Assembly (NCBI GenBank): GCA_946415365.1
Contig: CAMKSE010000019.1
Location: forward strand, 29,946 to 93,945
Length of the DNA stretch: 64,000 nucleotides
DNA from: an uncultured Prevotellaceae bacterium
GTDB taxonomy: Bacteria > Bacteroidota > Bacteroidia > Bacteroidales > Bacteroidaceae
Direction: 5' to 3'
In this document: one piece after another, positions 35,627 to 45,681 of the stretch
Layout of the letters: the number at the start of each line of letters is the position of its first letter
Numbering within the stretch: position 1 is the first letter of the stretch
The notes under the pieces: generated by a model
Seen by the model: only the letters and a program-made list of their open reading frames with translations
Told to the model about the DNA's origin: nothing
Databases searched by the model: none
Made by a program: the position numbers and the translations under genes

Positions 35627-35648
35627 GCAACTTATATGCTTTTGGGCG

Positions 35649-35656
35649 CAAAGATA
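35649..35656 (-). promoter_or_regulatory. -7 box TATCTTTG of nadK
   Basis: This is an exact TAnnTTTG match on the minus strand; a divergent box for the DJ-1 gene lies at 35700-35707 on the plus strand. Confidence 0.7.
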
Positions 35657-35736
35657 CGAAAAAAAGTTAAGAATTAGGAGTTAAGTCCACTTTTTTTCTT
35701 ATCTTTGCATTCAGAAACCCTAAAATAGAAATGATT

Positions 35737-36309
35737 ATGGCAAAGGTTTATGTATTTCTGGCAGACGGCTTCGAGGATGTCGAAGCCCTGATTCCCATCG
35801 ACGTACTGCGCCGTGGAGGCGTAGAAGTAGTAACCATCAGCACGACCATCTTCCCTCTCGTGGAGTCGGCACATGGCGTGAACATTGAAGCTGACCTGCA
35901 ATTCGATCAGTCCGACTATTCGGATGCCGACCTGCTAATGCTGCCTGGCGGTATGCCTGGAGCAAGCAACCTTTTCGAACATGAAGGTGTGCGTGAGGTT
36001 TTAACTGCTCAGTTCAAGGCCGGCAAGAAGATTGCCGCCATCTGTGCATCGCCAGCCGTTGTGTTGGCACCCTTAGGAATCCTCGACGGCAAAAAGGCCA
36101 CCTGCTACCCCGGCTTCGAACAGGCTCTCGAAAAAGGAGGTGCAGAGTATACGGGCGACCTCGTAACTGTTGACGGGAATATCACTACGGCAGAGGGACC
36201 TGCAGCTGCTTTTCCTTATGCCTACGAACTGCTCACGCAACTAGTAGACAAGCAGACCTCAGATCAGATTGCTGAGGGCATGAGATTCAAACATCTGATG
36301 GGCTGCTAA
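35737..36309 (+). CDS. DJ-1/PfpI family protein
   Basis: This 190-aa protein starts [18 protein letters not shown]; an ATG two codons earlier is an alternative. It has the conserved Glu of FEDVEAL, the nucleophile elbow [13 protein letters not shown] with Cys near residue 105, and GGMPGASNL. This is the DJ-1/YajL subfamily, linked to oxidative stress and deglycase or chaperone activity; the precise reaction is debated. The stop codon overlaps the ispD start (TAATG), so the two are co-translated. A -7 box TATCTTTG is at 35700-35707. Confidence 0.92.
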   Translation: MAKVYVFLADGFEDVEALIPIDVLRRGGVEVVTISTTIFPLVESAHGVNIEADLQFDQSDYSDADLLMLPGGMPGASNLFEHEGVREVLTAQFKAGKKIAAICASPAVVLAPLGILDGKKATCYPGFEQALEKGGAEYTGDLVTVDGNITTAEGPAAAFPYAYELLTQLVDKQTSDQIAEGMRFKHLMGC

Positions 36310-36977
36310 TGGACTATGTGATTATCGTGGCTGGTGGCAAGGGACTGCGAATGGGGAGCGATATACCCAAACAGTTCCTGCCCATCGGTGGGAAACCTGT
36401 GCTGATGCGTACACTTGAGCGATTCCGCGAATATTCCACGGAATTGCAGATTATCCTCGTACTGCCCGAAAACCAGCAGGACTATTGGCTTCAGCTATGT
36501 CAGCAGTATCATTTCGGGGTGAAGTATCAACTGGCCAATGGCGGACAGACACGTTTTCACTCCGTACAAAACGGACTGGCTCTTGTGCCTGATGATGCTG
36601 ACGGAGTTGTGGGTGTACATGATGGTGTGCGCCCTTTCCCCAGCATCGATGTGATACAAAACTGCTACGAGGCAGCCCGTACGGCCAAGGCCGTCATCCC
36701 TGTGATTCCTGTCGTAGAGACTGTACGCCATCTTGAAGGTGAAGGTTCTGTGACCGTTCCCCGTGGAGACTATCGACTTGTGCAGACACCTCAGACCTTC
36801 GACATACAGTTATTGAAGGCTGCTAACCGCCAGCCTTATCTTGACGGCTTTACAGACGATGCTTCAGTGGTAGAATCTTATGGCCATGCCATCACACTCG
36901 TCGAGGGTAACCGTGAAAACATCAAGATCACCACACCCTATGACATCGTCGTTGCCGAAGCCCTCTGTAGACTGTAA
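36309..36977 (+). CDS. ispD: 2-C-methyl-D-erythritol 4-phosphate cytidylyltransferase
   Basis: This 222-aa protein begins [21 protein letters not shown], the CTP-binding loop of IspD with its Gly-rich turn and Lys. It also has [10 protein letters not shown] and FTDDASVVE, the conserved Asp-rich sites. It couples MEP and CTP to make CDP-ME in the non-mevalonate isoprenoid pathway. Length is normal. It overlaps the DJ-1 stop by one base and is followed 21 bp later by recG. Confidence 0.96.
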   Translation: MDYVIIVAGGKGLRMGSDIPKQFLPIGGKPVLMRTLERFREYSTELQIILVLPENQQDYWLQLCQQYHFGVKYQLANGGQTRFHSVQNGLALVPDDADGVVGVHDGVRPFPSIDVIQNCYEAARTAKAVIPVIPVVETVRHLEGEGSVTVPRGDYRLVQTPQTFDIQLLKAANRQPYLDGFTDDASVVESYGHAITLVEGNRENIKITTPYDIVVAEALCRL

Positions 36978-36998
36978 ACCCTATACCTCAAACAGAAA

Positions 36999-39092
36999 TT
37001 GGATATATTAGATCAGGACGTCAAGTACTTGCCTGGGGTTGGCCCCAACCGCAAGAAGATGCTAAGTAACGAACTCGGCATAGAGACCTTTGGCGACTTG
37101 CTCGAATACTATCCTTACAAATATGTAGACCGCTCGAAAGTTTACACCATCCATGAGTTGACGGGCGACATGCCGTACGTCCAAGTCATCGGTCATATCC
37201 TCAGTTTCGAGACCTATCCCATGGGACCTCGCAAGGAACGGGTGGTCGCCCACTTCTCCGATGGAACCGCTATCTGTGATCTCACCTGGTTCAACGGTGG
37301 CAAATACGCCAAGCAAACATATAAGATTGGAGTGAATTATCTGGTCTTCGGCAAGCCCACCATCTTCAACAACCGTATCAATTTCACCCATCCCGACCTC
37401 GATGATGCATCGAAGGTTGACCTCTCAGCTATGGGTATGCAGCCCTACTATAACACCACGGAGAAAATGAAGAAGTCGGGCCTGAACTCACGAGCTCTCG
37501 AGCGGCTGACAAAGACTCTTGTGGAACGACTGCCTGCACTACCAGAGACCCTACCCGACTTCATCATCCATAATCGTCACCTCATGGGGCGCAACGAAGC
37601 CTTTCACATTGTCCACTATCCGCAGAACGCGAAAGATCTGGAACGAGCCCGTGTACGACTGAAATTCGAGGAGTTATTCTATGTTCAGCTGAATATATTA
37701 AGATACGCAAGTGACCATCGCCGTAAATATCGCGGCTACATTTTCCCACAGGTAGGCGAGGCATTGAACACTTTCTACAAGAATTATCTACCCTTCCCAC
37801 TGACGGGAGCCCAGAAAAGAGTCATCAGGGAAATCAGGGCTGACATGGGATCAGGGCGCCAGATGAACCGTCTGCTTCAGGGTGACGTAGGCTCAGGCAA
37901 GACCCTCGTAGCACTCATGTCGATGCTTATCGCCATCGGCAATGGTTACCAGACCTGTATCATGGCTCCCACCGAGATACTCGCTGAACAGCACCTGACT
38001 ACGATTATGGGATTCTTGAAGGATATGAACCTTCGCGTTGCCCTATTAACGGGCATCGTCAAGGGCAAGAGGCGCGAAGAAGTTCTTGAGGGACTTCTCG
38101 ATGGCACAATCCATATCCTTGTTGGCACACATGCCGTTATTGAAGACACCGTTCAGTTTGCACGTCTCGGCTTTGTTGTCGTAGATGAGCAGCACCGTTT
38201 TGGTGTAGCGCAGCGTGCAAAGCTTTGGTCGAAGAGCGAGAATCCTCCCCATGTTCTGGTGATGACGGCAACTCCCATACCACGTACCCTCGCCATGACC
38301 CTCTACGGCGACCTTGACGTAAGCATCATCGATGAGTTGCCACCAGGACGAAAGCCCGTACTCACAACCCACGTCTTTGACTCCCGCATGACCACGCTTT
38401 ACGACGGAATCCGCCAGCAGATTCACGAAGGACGTCAGGTGTATTTTGTCTTCCCCCTGATAGAAGGTAGCGAGAAAAGCGACCTCAAGAACCTGGAAGA
38501 CGGCTTCGATGCGCTACGTGAGGTCTTCCCCGAGTTCCGTCTCAGCAAGGTTCACGGAAAGATGAGACCCAAGGACAAGGAGGAGGAGATGCAGCGTTTT
38601 GTCAGTGGAGAGACGCAGATACTCGTTGCCACCACTGTTATTGAGGTGGGCGTCAACGTGCCAAATGCCTCTGTGATGGTTATCCTCGACGCCCAACGCT
38701 TCGGTCTGTCCCAACTACACCAGCTCAGAGGACGCGTGGGTCGTGGTGCAGACCAAAGTTTCTGTCTCCTCGTCACACCTTTCAAACTATCGGAAGACAC
38801 GCGTAAGCGTATTGACATCATGTGCGAAACTAACGATGGTTTCCGTATCGCAGAGGCCGATTTAAAACTACGTGGCCCTGGCGACCTTGAGGGTACACAA
38901 CAGAGCGGAATGGCATTTGACCTAAAAATAGCAGACATTGCCCGTGATGGACAATTAATTCAAATGGCTCGTGATGAAGCGCAGAAGATTATCGATGATG
39001 ATCCAGAATGCACCTCTCAGAAGTATGCCTTGTTATGGAACCGTTTACGCCAATTACGTAAGACAAATATCAACTGGGCAGCCATTTCGTAG
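36999..39092 (+). CDS. recG: ATP-dependent DNA helicase RecG
   Basis: This 697-aa protein has an N-terminal wedge domain with the HhH-like DVKYLPGVGPNRKKML and an OB fold. The helicase has Walker A GDVGSGKTLVALM, DEQHRFG as DExH box, TATPIPRTLAMT, and HQLRGRVGRGADQSFC as motif VI. It remodels stalled forks and Holliday junctions. No ATG precedes the conserved N-terminus: the codon at 36999 is TTG, and an in-frame TAA lies at 36975-36977, so TTG is the best start. It is the last gene of the DJ-1/ispD/recG operon. Confidence 0.96.
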   Translation: MDILDQDVKYLPGVGPNRKKMLSNELGIETFGDLLEYYPYKYVDRSKVYTIHELTGDMPYVQVIGHILSFETYPMGPRKERVVAHFSDGTAICDLTWFNGGKYAKQTYKIGVNYLVFGKPTIFNNRINFTHPDLDDASKVDLSAMGMQPYYNTTEKMKKSGLNSRALERLTKTLVERLPALPETLPDFIIHNRHLMGRNEAFHIVHYPQNAKDLERARVRLKFEELFYVQLNILRYASDHRRKYRGYIFPQVGEALNTFYKNYLPFPLTGAQKRVIREIRADMGSGRQMNRLLQGDVGSGKTLVALMSMLIAIGNGYQTCIMAPTEILAEQHLTTIMGFLKDMNLRVALLTGIVKGKRREEVLEGLLDGTIHILVGTHAVIEDTVQFARLGFVVVDEQHRFGVAQRAKLWSKSENPPHVLVMTATPIPRTLAMTLYGDLDVSIIDELPPGRKPVLTTHVFDSRMTTLYDGIRQQIHEGRQVYFVFPLIEGSEKSDLKNLEDGFDALREVFPEFRLSKVHGKMRPKDKEEEMQRFVSGETQILVATTVIEVGVNVPNASVMVILDAQRFGLSQLHQLRGRVGRGADQSFCLLVTPFKLSEDTRKRIDIMCETNDGFRIAEADLKLRGPGDLEGTQQSGMAFDLKIADIARDGQLIQMARDEAQKIIDDDPECTSQKYALLWNRLRQLRKTNINWAAIS

Positions 39093-39165
39093 TTTTAAAG
39101 TGTTAAAACAACACAAAAAGTTGTTAACGCAAACACATTCCTGCTTGTTTTTGAAAAATAATACT

Positions 39166-39173
39166 TACCTTTG
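39166..39173 (+). promoter_or_regulatory. -7 box TACCTTTG of the M23 peptidase gene
   Basis: This is an exact TAnnTTTG match 40 bp before the ATG at 39214; the -33 element is not clear. Confidence 0.65.
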
Positions 39174-39213
39174 CACCGTATTTTTGCTCTAACAAGACAA
39201 ACCAGAACCCATA

Positions 39214-40176
39214 ATGATAACAGTTAAGATTTTTAAAACAACAGTTATTTTAGCTTTGATGTCGTTCACTTCCTTACCCTCACAGGGTCAGGATCTTCTT
39301 GCGCGTCAAGCTCCCGTAGACAGGAAAATGAAGGCTGTTGATTCCATAGTACTTCATCGACTTATTGAACAAGAGACGTTCGAAAACCCCGCAGGTGACC
39401 TGTATGAGGAGTGGGACAACCAGCTTACTCATTACAATGCTTCCGTCCTCCCCGACGAGGCTACCATCGACCTTCGTGGTTTCTGTATGCCTACCCCCAG
39501 CCGCGTCATTACCTCCAATTTCGGAGCACGTTGGGGACGTCAGCATAAAGGTCTCGACATTAAGGTATATATTGGCGACACCATCCGTGCTGCATTCAGT
39601 GGTAAGGTACGTATTGTGAAATATGAGCCCAAAGGTTATGGTAAGTATGTAGTCATCCGCCATCACAATGGTCTTGAGACTTATTACGGCCACATGTCGA
39701 AACAACTTGTACGTGAGAATGAAGAAGTAAAAGCCGGTGATCCTATTGGACTCGGTGGCAACACTGGTCGTAGTACAGGTTCACACCTGCACTTCGAGAC
39801 CCGTCTCTGTGGCGTGGCATTGAACCCCGCATTGATGTTCGACTTCCGTAATCAGGACGTGACAGGCGACTTCTATATCTATCGTCGTTCAAGGTATGCT
39901 GCAGAATCAGCACAGGCAACCCGTCTGCGTGGTGCTAACGGTAACAGTGGGAACGGACGCTTCGACACCGATGAGGATGAAGATGACATGGAAATGGCTA
40001 TCGCAGCTCCCTCTGCTTCTTTCTCGTCCGAAGTACATTTCCATAAGGTTAAGAAAGGTGAGACGCTACAAAGCATCGCCCGCAAGTGCCATACCACCGT
40101 CGACACTCTCTGCAAACTTAACCGAATTGGAAAGAACATCCGCCTGATGCCAGGTCAGATTCTGAAATACAACTAA
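39214..40176 (+). CDS. M23 peptidase with C-terminal LysM domain
   Basis: This 320-aa protein has a signal peptide ending SQG-QD. The lysostaphin-type domain (about residues 95-205) has the metal-binding motifs FGARWGRQHKGLDIKV (HxxxD) and SHLHFETR (HxH), plus GYGKYVVIRHHNGLETYYGH. A low-complexity acidic stretch (TDEDEDDME) links to a C-terminal LysM (HKVKKGETLQSIARKC to LMPGQILKYN) that binds peptidoglycan. The metal ligands are intact, so it should be an active endopeptidase in the periplasm. Monocistronic; terminator at 40199-40226. Confidence 0.94.
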   Translation: MITVKIFKTTVILALMSFTSLPSQGQDLLARQAPVDRKMKAVDSIVLHRLIEQETFENPAGDLYEEWDNQLTHYNASVLPDEATIDLRGFCMPTPSRVITSNFGARWGRQHKGLDIKVYIGDTIRAAFSGKVRIVKYEPKGYGKYVVIRHHNGLETYYGHMSKQLVRENEEVKAGDPIGLGGNTGRSTGSHLHFETRLCGVALNPALMFDFRNQDVTGDFYIYRRSRYAAESAQATRLRGANGNSGNGRFDTDEDEDDMEMAIAAPSASFSSEVHFHKVKKGETLQSIARKCHTTVDTLCKLNRIGKNIRLMPGQILKYN

Positions 40177-40198
40177 TCAGTTACATTATACAAATAGG

Positions 40199-40226
40199 AA
40201 GGCTTCCCATAGCGGAAGCCTTTTTG
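40199..40226 (+). terminator. Rho-independent terminator of the M23 peptidase gene
   Basis: A 9-bp perfect stem (40199-40207 with 40214-40222) with a 6-nt loop is followed by a T run. Confidence 0.9.
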
Positions 40227-40273
40227 CTAAAAATCATATTGTCTTACATACTTTTTCCAACCTAACATTACTT

Positions 40274-40786
40274 ATGAATAAAAGATTACTAATCGTGGCC
40301 CTGCTGGCAGCCCTAACACTAAATGTCAGCGCACAAGACTATCCACCAAAGAATACACCAGAACTGGAGTTCGCACTACAACTGAAAGTGACACTTGGTG
40401 AGGCTTTCGGCATCGACAACACCCAACACGGACGACGTACCGTCATACCCATCACAGGCGGCACTTTCGAGGGTCCCCTACTGAAGGGCACCATCATCAA
40501 CGGTGGAGCTGATTACCAGCTGAACACAGAAAACCGAACGGAACTAGAGGCCATCTACTGTATCAAGACCGACGATGGTGTCTACATCCATGTGCGCAAT
40601 CGCGGTATCATCGCTAATGGAAAAGATGCTGACGGCAATCCCAGTTTCTATTTCCGTGCTGCTCCACAGTTCGAGGCTCCTGCAGATAGCAAATACGGTT
40701 GGCTGAACAACTCGCTCTTTGTTTGTGCACCAGACTTCTCACCTGGCTTTAAAGGCATCGTGCTCAACGTATGGCGCGTCAAATAG
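40274..40786 (+). CDS. DUF3237 family protein with signal peptide
   Basis: This 170-aa protein has a signal peptide (1-20, SA-QD cleavage). The rest matches the DUF3237 beta-barrel pattern: ITGGTFEGPLLKGTIINGGADYQL, then ELEAIYCIKTDDGVYIHVRNRG, ending GIVLNVWRVK. Most DUF3237 proteins are cytoplasmic and of unknown or auxiliary metabolic role; a secreted form suggests a periplasmic ligand. It lies between two terminator/promoter boundaries, so it is probably monocistronic. Confidence 0.8.
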   Translation: MNKRLLIVALLAALTLNVSAQDYPPKNTPELEFALQLKVTLGEAFGIDNTQHGRRTVIPITGGTFEGPLLKGTIINGGADYQLNTENRTELEAIYCIKTDDGVYIHVRNRGIIANGKDADGNPSFYFRAAPQFEAPADSKYGWLNNSLFVCAPDFSPGFKGIVLNVWRVK

Positions 40787-40851
40787 ACGAGAATTCCCTC
40801 AAAGGGAAGAAAATTAATATCACTTTTCTTGTCGATACCAGTAAAAAATAG

Positions 40852-40859
40852 TATCTTTG
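40852..40859 (+). promoter_or_regulatory. -7 box TATCTTTG of the HerA-like ATPase gene
   Basis: This is an exact TAnnTTTG match 24 bp upstream of the ATG at 40884. Confidence 0.65.
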
Positions 40860-40883
40860 CAGAAAATTTAAAACTATAACCAT

Positions 40884-42449
40884 ATGTTAGACAACGAGAG
40901 AGGGCTATATATTGCCCATTGCGCCAATGGAGCGCTCAGTATTACAGGTAAGATGGCGAACCGCCATGGGTTGATAGCCGGTGCTACCGGTACAGGTAAG
41001 ACCGTCACTCTTCAGGTGATGGCTGAGACATTCTGTCAAGCAGGAGTACCCTGTTTCATGGCCGACATGAAGGGCGACCTTTCTGGTATCTCACAGGTTG
41101 GTAAGATGAGTGGCTTCATCGAGAAACGTTTGCCTGAGTTCGGTATCGAGAACCCACAGTTCCAGTCCTGTCCTGTGCGCTTCTACGATGTGTTTGGTGA
41201 GCAGGGACACCCCATGCGCGCCACCATCTCACAGATGGGACCGATGTTGCTCTCCCGACTGCTCCAACTTAACGAAACACAGGATGGTGTGCTGAACATT
41301 GTGTTCCGTATTGCAGATGATCGCGGACTGCTACTCATCGATTTGAAGGACCTTCGCTCGATGCTTGACTGGGTGTCGAAGCATGCCAAGGAATACACCA
41401 CAAAATACGGCAACATCTCTGTCCAGACCATCGGTGCCATCCAGCGTACCCTGCTCCAACTGGAGGCTCAAGGAGCCGATAAGTTCTTTGGCGAGCCATC
41501 ATTCGATATTTACGATCTGCTCCAGACAGAAGGCGGCAAGGGTGTAATGAGCGTGCTGGCTGCCGACAAGCTGATGATGCAGCCCAAGCTCTATTCCACT
41601 TTCCTTCTGTGGCTGCTCTCCGAGCTCTATTCCACCTTGCCTGAAGTCGGCGACCTGCCACTGCCGAAACTTGTCTTCTTCTTCGACGAGGCTCACATGT
41701 TGTTCACTGACACCTCAAAGGCGCTGCTCGACAAAATTGAACAAGTCATTCGTCTGGTGCGTTCTAAAGGTGTGGGTATCTACTTTATCACCCAGAGTCC
41801 GACTGATATCCCTGAGGTCATCTTAGGCCAACTCGGCAACCGTGTGCAGCACGCCCTTCGTGCCTACACGCCAAAGGATCAGAAGGCTGTGAAAACCGCT
41901 GCCGACACTTTCCGTGCAAATCCAGAGTTCAAGACCGATGAGGCCATCATGAACCTTGAGACTGGTGAGGCCCTCGTATCGTTCCTTGACGAAAAGGGTG
42001 CCCCCAACATCGTAGAACGTGCCAAGGTATTGTTCCCGTTGTCACAGATTGGAGCCGTTACCGAGGGGCAGCGCATGGACATTATCAAGCAGAGTCGTGT
42101 CTATGGCAAATACGACACGCCTATAGACCGTGAGAGTGCCTTCGAGGTACTGATGGCTGAGGCTGAGCAGCAAATGGCCGAAAATGAGGCTGCTGCACAG
42201 GAAGAAGAGAAAGCCAAAGGCAAGAAGAAGAGTGGTATGATGAGTAAGGTTTGGAAAGCTGTTCTCACCGCCATCACCTCCACCTTCGCCACCATCCTCG
42301 GCACTTACGTCAGCGACAAGGTCACTGGTAAGAAAACTAAGTCTAAGACCTCCGCAACAGGGCGTGTAGTAAAGAATGCCACAAGTGCCGCCACGCGTTC
42401 CATTACAAAGGAACTGACGCGCGACATCCTCGGCAACCTTGTCAAATAA
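40884..42449 (+). CDS. DUF853 family HerA-like ATPase
   Basis: This 521-aa protein belongs to the HerA/FtsK-type ATPases of the YjgR/DUF853 family. It has Walker [15 protein letters not shown] (about residues 33-46), [14 protein letters not shown], Walker [14 protein letters not shown], the sensor [12 protein letters not shown], and an arginine-finger-like [17 protein letters not shown] basic C-terminal tail ([17 protein letters not shown]) follows. HerA proteins pump DNA at double-strand breaks; the role of YjgR-type members is not established. It converges with the next gene, overlapping by 8 bp. Confidence 0.88.
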   Translation: MLDNERGLYIAHCANGALSITGKMANRHGLIAGATGTGKTVTLQVMAETFCQAGVPCFMADMKGDLSGISQVGKMSGFIEKRLPEFGIENPQFQSCPVRFYDVFGEQGHPMRATISQMGPMLLSRLLQLNETQDGVLNIVFRIADDRGLLLIDLKDLRSMLDWVSKHAKEYTTKYGNISVQTIGAIQRTLLQLEAQGADKFFGEPSFDIYDLLQTEGGKGVMSVLAADKLMMQPKLYSTFLLWLLSELYSTLPEVGDLPLPKLVFFFDEAHMLFTDTSKALLDKIEQVIRLVRSKGVGIYFITQSPTDIPEVILGQLGNRVQHALRAYTPKDQKAVKTAADTFRANPEFKTDEAIMNLETGEALVSFLDEKGAPNIVERAKVLFPLSQIGAVTEGQRMDIIKQSRVYGKYDTPIDRESAFEVLMAEAEQQMAENEAAAQEEEKAKGKKKSGMMSKVWKAVLTAITSTFATILGTYVSDKVTGKKTKSKTSATGRVVKNATSAATRSITKELTRDILGNLVK

Positions 42450-43059
42450 GGTATAGCATGTCGCTACCTATATATCGGTACATACATTGACGCAAGTTGA
42501 GCATGTACTTCATATGATAGAAATTGTCAATCTTCCATTGACCGTCTTCATACACCAGTTCTAAACGGACTGGTGTATATGTGTCTGAGGCAAAGACGGT
42601 AAAGTTCACCGTGGCCGTCTTCTCGTTATTAGGTCCGATGAAGCAGTCTTCCACCTCAAACTCGTCGAAACTGATCAGGTTCGAGTCATAGGTCATTGTC
42701 CAGCGATTCACCTCAAAGAACAGTGAGTTCGTCTGGAATTCCTTCCTGCGCACTGCCATCAGGAGATCATTCCACCGTTTACTGCAGAACGACTTGTCCA
42801 GCCAATCATTATCGACAGAGCCGCCAAGATAGGTGCATTCTTGTTTGATAAGACCATAAATACTTCTCACACGCTCAAGAACAACTTGACGTTCTATGGC
42901 GAGTGCCATTTCTGACACAATGGAATCAGACTTAACCGTGTCTTTATCTATCTTCTCATTTGTGCTGCCACTCTCAGGAGCCCCTTTACTTGACCCCATA
43001 CAACTTGAAAATATCAAGCCAGTAACTAAAAACACACCAATCAACAATAAATTCTTCAC
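42442..43059 (-). CDS. Lipoprotein, DUF3828-like, unknown function
   Basis: This 205-aa protein has a lipobox ending LIFSSC (Cys about residue 20). After a polar linker comes a compact domain of about 140 residues with [26 protein letters not shown] and a beta-rich end ([19 protein letters not shown]). That end is typical of NTF2-like or DUF3828 proteins, in which a Trp-Lys-Ile-Asp-x-F motif closes the fold. A -7 box lies at 43106-43113. Function is not known. Confidence 0.7.
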   Translation of the reverse strand: MKNLLLIGVFLVTGLIFSSCMGSSKGAPESGSTNEKIDKDTVKSDSIVSEMALAIERQVVLERVRSIYGLIKQECTYLGGSVDNDWLDKSFCSKRWNDLLMAVRRKEFQTNSLFFEVNRWTMTYDSNLISFDEFEVEDCFIGPNNEKTATVNFTVFASDTYTPVRLELVYEDGQWKIDNFYHMKYMLNLRQCMYRYIGSDMLYLI

Positions 43060-43164
43060 GACCCAAAATTTTAATAGATAAAGCTCTCAAATATTAATTC
43101 GGTTGCAAAGGTAATGGAAAAAAGTTGAACCACAAAACTTTATGACCATTTTTAAGCAAATAGC

Positions 43165-43725
43165 TTATTTTTTAACGCAAACGGTATAAATATACCTCTC
43201 ACACTCAACGGTTTCGAAGTGAAACCGTTGATAATCGATGACCGTTTTCATGTCGTTGCTGATACCTGTGCCGATAAGTTTCATGGTAGCCTCCTTCATC
43301 GTCCAGAGGCGGATGAAAGCGGATGCAGGATTCTCTGCCGATTCTATTTCAAGGATCTCCTCGTCGTTCATCGTATAACGAACCAATCCATCATTGTATT
43401 CACGGATACTCTCTACATCGATGCCCACAGGCTGATCATTGATAGCACAGACAGCTGCATACTTGCAATGGCTCAAGTTAAAGAATATCTCTGGATGTCC
43501 TACAATGGAAGGTTTACCATGCTCATTATACTCGAAAATGGGATTCTCCATGATGCCGTATTCCTCTCTCAGCCCCTGCTTCAGCAACTGATAGGCCAGC
43601 ACACAGAGCCGCTGCCCTAGTTCATACTTAAACTTCAGGGTCTGTTCCCGTCGCTGCTCCGAAATCTCCTTCAGCGCAGCTTCCAAGTCAAACTTCCATA
43701 TTTTCTCCGACAACAAGGTAATCAT
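43165..43725 (-). CDS. 4'-phosphopantetheinyl transferase
   Basis: This 186-aa protein has the PPTase motifs VGIDVESIREYND (Mg ligands, about residues 105-117) and FIRLWTMKEATMKLIGTGI (W-x-x-KEA). FFNLSHCKYAAVCAI matches the conserved F-x-x-SH block. It activates acyl or peptidyl carrier proteins with the phosphopantetheine arm of CoA. Length fits compact Sfp-like enzymes. It follows rmuC on the same strand, and the 78-bp gap between them is entirely a 7-bp array. Confidence 0.9.
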   Translation of the reverse strand: MITLLSEKIWKFDLEAALKEISEQRREQTLKFKYELGQRLCVLAYQLLKQGLREEYGIMENPIFEYNEHGKPSIVGHPEIFFNLSHCKYAAVCAINDQPVGIDVESIREYNDGLVRYTMNDEEILEIESAENPASAFIRLWTMKEATMKLIGTGISNDMKTVIDYQRFHFETVECERYIYTVCVKK

Positions 43726-43727
43726 CT

Positions 43728-43804
43728 GTAAACCGTAAACTATAAACTGTAAACTATAAACCGTAAACTATAAACCGTAAACTATAAACCGTAAACAATA
43801 AACT
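43728..43804. repeat. 7-bp tandem array (GTAAACY/ATAAACY), 11 units
   Basis: Eleven contiguous 7-mers alternate GTAAACt/c and ATAAACt/c, so 14-bp and 21-bp periods also appear. The array starts 2 bp before the PPTase ATG (reading on plus) and ends in the first base of the rmuC stop codon. Confidence 0.92.
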
Positions 43805-45108
43805 CACTCTATCCCCACCTCTGGCATGGGAATCCTACGGTTCGCATTCTCCTTGGCACCAAGGTCCACGAGTTCACGGCCCTTCTGCACTACACTCTGT
43901 CGTCCAGAGATCAGCTTGTTATTCGTACTTTCGTAAGCTTTCTGAACGGCTTCTATCTTATTGCCTAAGTCATTATAACGCTGCACGAAATCACCCAGAC
44001 GGTCCAACAACTGCTCTGCCAGTCCAAACACCTTCTCCTGGTTCTCCGCCTGCTGGTTCTGAACCCAGGCAATGTGAATCATATGGAGAATACCCAGCAG
44101 ATTCTGTTCACCCGTCACAAAGACTTTCTTCTCAAAGGCATCGCGCCATAGCGTAGGATCATTTGCCAGAGCCAGTTGCAGCGAAGACTCGAAAGGCACG
44201 AACATGATAACGAAGTCCACAGCATCACGACCGTTCTGGATGTACTTCGAATAGTCTTTTCTGGCCAACTCGTTCACATGCTGACGCACACTCTTGATAT
44301 GGTCCTGCAAATAACGTTCTTTTTCCTCCTGAGTCTCGGCATTCACATATTTCTCGTATGCCACAAGCGAGACCTTCGAGTCCACTATGGCATCCTGTCC
44401 CTGCGGATAGTGAAGTATCACATCTGGCTGCATCTCCTTACCGGTCTCATCATTCTTCAACGGACGTCCAAGTTCATCTCTGAGTCGGGCTTGCACCTCA
44501 TAGTGGATTCCCTCCGTCAGTCCCTGACTTGCCAACAGGTCACCCAGGATAATCTCCCCCATATTGCCACTCACCTTGTTATCGCGACGTAGCACGTTCG
44601 TCAGACTGTCCGTCTTTTCGCCCAACCGCTGAGTCTGCTGGAGCATCTGCTGTATCTGTTCGCGAAACGAAGCCGATCGAGCCGCCCCATCTTTCTGACT
44701 CTCGTTAATGGCCTTTTGCATACTCTCCATCGCCTCTTTCAGCGGCTGTGTAATCACTGTCATCGTCTCCTTGTTCGACTCCTTCAGTTTCGAAGCGCTG
44801 CTCTCCATCAGCTGCTGGGCCATATTTTTGAATTGCTCCTCACGATGACGAGCCTCTGCGGCCATCTGCTCCCTCACGAGTTCCAATTCCCTCGACTGCG
44901 TCTCAGTCTTCGCGTGAAGCGTCTTGTTCTCCGCCTCCAGATGAGTCACCCTGCTTGTGGCAGCACTCAGCTGTTCTGTACGCATCGACAGTTCTATATC
45001 CTTCTTACCGCCTTCTATGCGAAGCACGTCCATCTTACGGTCCATAAGCAGGTAGAGCGCCACCGCTCCAACTGCAATACCTATTACAATATATACTGCA
45101 ATCATCAT
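43804..45108 (-). CDS. rmuC: DNA recombination protein RmuC
   Basis: This 434-aa protein has an N-terminal membrane segment (3-20), a long coiled coil (about 35-150), and the RmuC nuclease-like core: VSGNMGEIILGDLLASQGL, DAIVDSKVSLVAYEKYV, DFVIMFVPFESSLQLALANDP and FVTGEQNLLGILHMI. RmuC limits inversions at short repeats and resembles PD-(D/E)xK nucleases, which is notable here because the array at 43728-43804 touches its stop codon. A -7 box TATTTTTG lies at 45127-45134. Confidence 0.94.
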   Translation of the reverse strand: MMIAVYIVIGIAVGAVALYLLMDRKMDVLRIEGGKKDIELSMRTEQLSAATSRVTHLEAENKTLHAKTETQSRELELVREQMAAEARHREEQFKNMAQQLMESSASKLKESNKETMTVITQPLKEAMESMQKAINESQKDGAARSASFREQIQQMLQQTQRLGEKTDSLTNVLRRDNKVSGNMGEIILGDLLASQGLTEGIHYEVQARLRDELGRPLKNDETGKEMQPDVILHYPQGQDAIVDSKVSLVAYEKYVNAETQEEKERYLQDHIKSVRQHVNELARKDYSKYIQNGRDAVDFVIMFVPFESSLQLALANDPTLWRDAFEKKVFVTGEQNLLGILHMIHIAWVQNQQAENQEKVFGLAEQLLDRLGDFVQRYNDLGNKIEAVQKAYESTNNKLISGRQSVVQKGRELVDLGAKENANRRIPMPEVGIE

Positions 45109-45141
45109 CTTCTGTTAAATTTGCTGCAAAAATACAAAATA

Positions 45142-45176
45142 ATTATGAATTATGAATTATGTATTATGAATTATTT
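45142..45176. repeat. 7-bp tandem array (ATTATGA), 4-5 units
   Basis: ATTATGA, ATTATGA, ATTATGT, ATTATGA, ATTATTT, contiguous. It fills the space between the divergent promoters of rmuC (45127-45134, minus) and the DUF4332 gene (45179-45186, plus). Confidence 0.88.
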
Positions 45177-45178
45177 CG

Positions 45179-45186
45179 TATCTTTG
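45179..45186 (+). promoter_or_regulatory. -7 box TATCTTTG of the DUF4332 gene
   Basis: This is an exact TAnnTTTG match 55 bp before the ATG at 45242. Confidence 0.65.
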
Positions 45187-45241
45187 CGCCAATAATTATT
45201 TATTAAACTTACAATCTTAACAACTTAAAACTTTTAGATTT

Positions 45242-45649
45242 ATGGATTACAAGATTATTGACATCGAAGGAGTAGGCGACGTTTATGCAGAGAAGCTGGT
45301 TGCCGCTGGTATTAACAAGGTAAGTGAACTGCTCGAGAAGTGTGCAGCCCCCAAGGGTCGTCAGGAACTGGCTGAAGCAACAGGCATTAGTGAGAAGTTG
45401 ATCCTGCGCTGGACGAACCATGCCGACCTCTTCCGTATCAATGGTGTAGGCCCTCAGTTCTCAGAGTTGCTTGAGAAGGCTGGTGTCGACACCGTTAAGG
45501 AGTTCCGTCATCGTGTGGCCGAGAATCTGCAGCCGAAGCTGGAGGAAGTCAACGCAGAGTTCCATATCTGCGGCCGTGTACCCTCTGTTGTAGAAGTTCA
45601 GAAGATGATCGACCAGGCCAAGGAGCTTGAGCCGAAGGTGACCTACTAA
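45242..45649 (+). CDS. DUF4332 helix-hairpin-helix protein
   Basis: This 135-aa protein is built of two helix-hairpin-helix units: DIEGVGDVYAEKLVAAGINKVSELL (residues 6-30, in adjoining blocks) and RINGVGPQFSELLEKAGVDTV (about 61-80). These match the DUF4332 pattern, related to the HhH of RadA/DisA and predicted to bind DNA or to mediate protein contacts. It is monocistronic, with a hairpin downstream. Partner unknown. Confidence 0.88.
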   Translation: MDYKIIDIEGVGDVYAEKLVAAGINKVSELLEKCAAPKGRQELAEATGISEKLILRWTNHADLFRINGVGPQFSELLEKAGVDTVKEFRHRVAENLQPKLEEVNAEFHICGRVPSVVEVQKMIDQAKELEPKVTY

Positions 45650-45681
45650 TCATCCAACCCCATCAAGAGGGTATGTCAACC

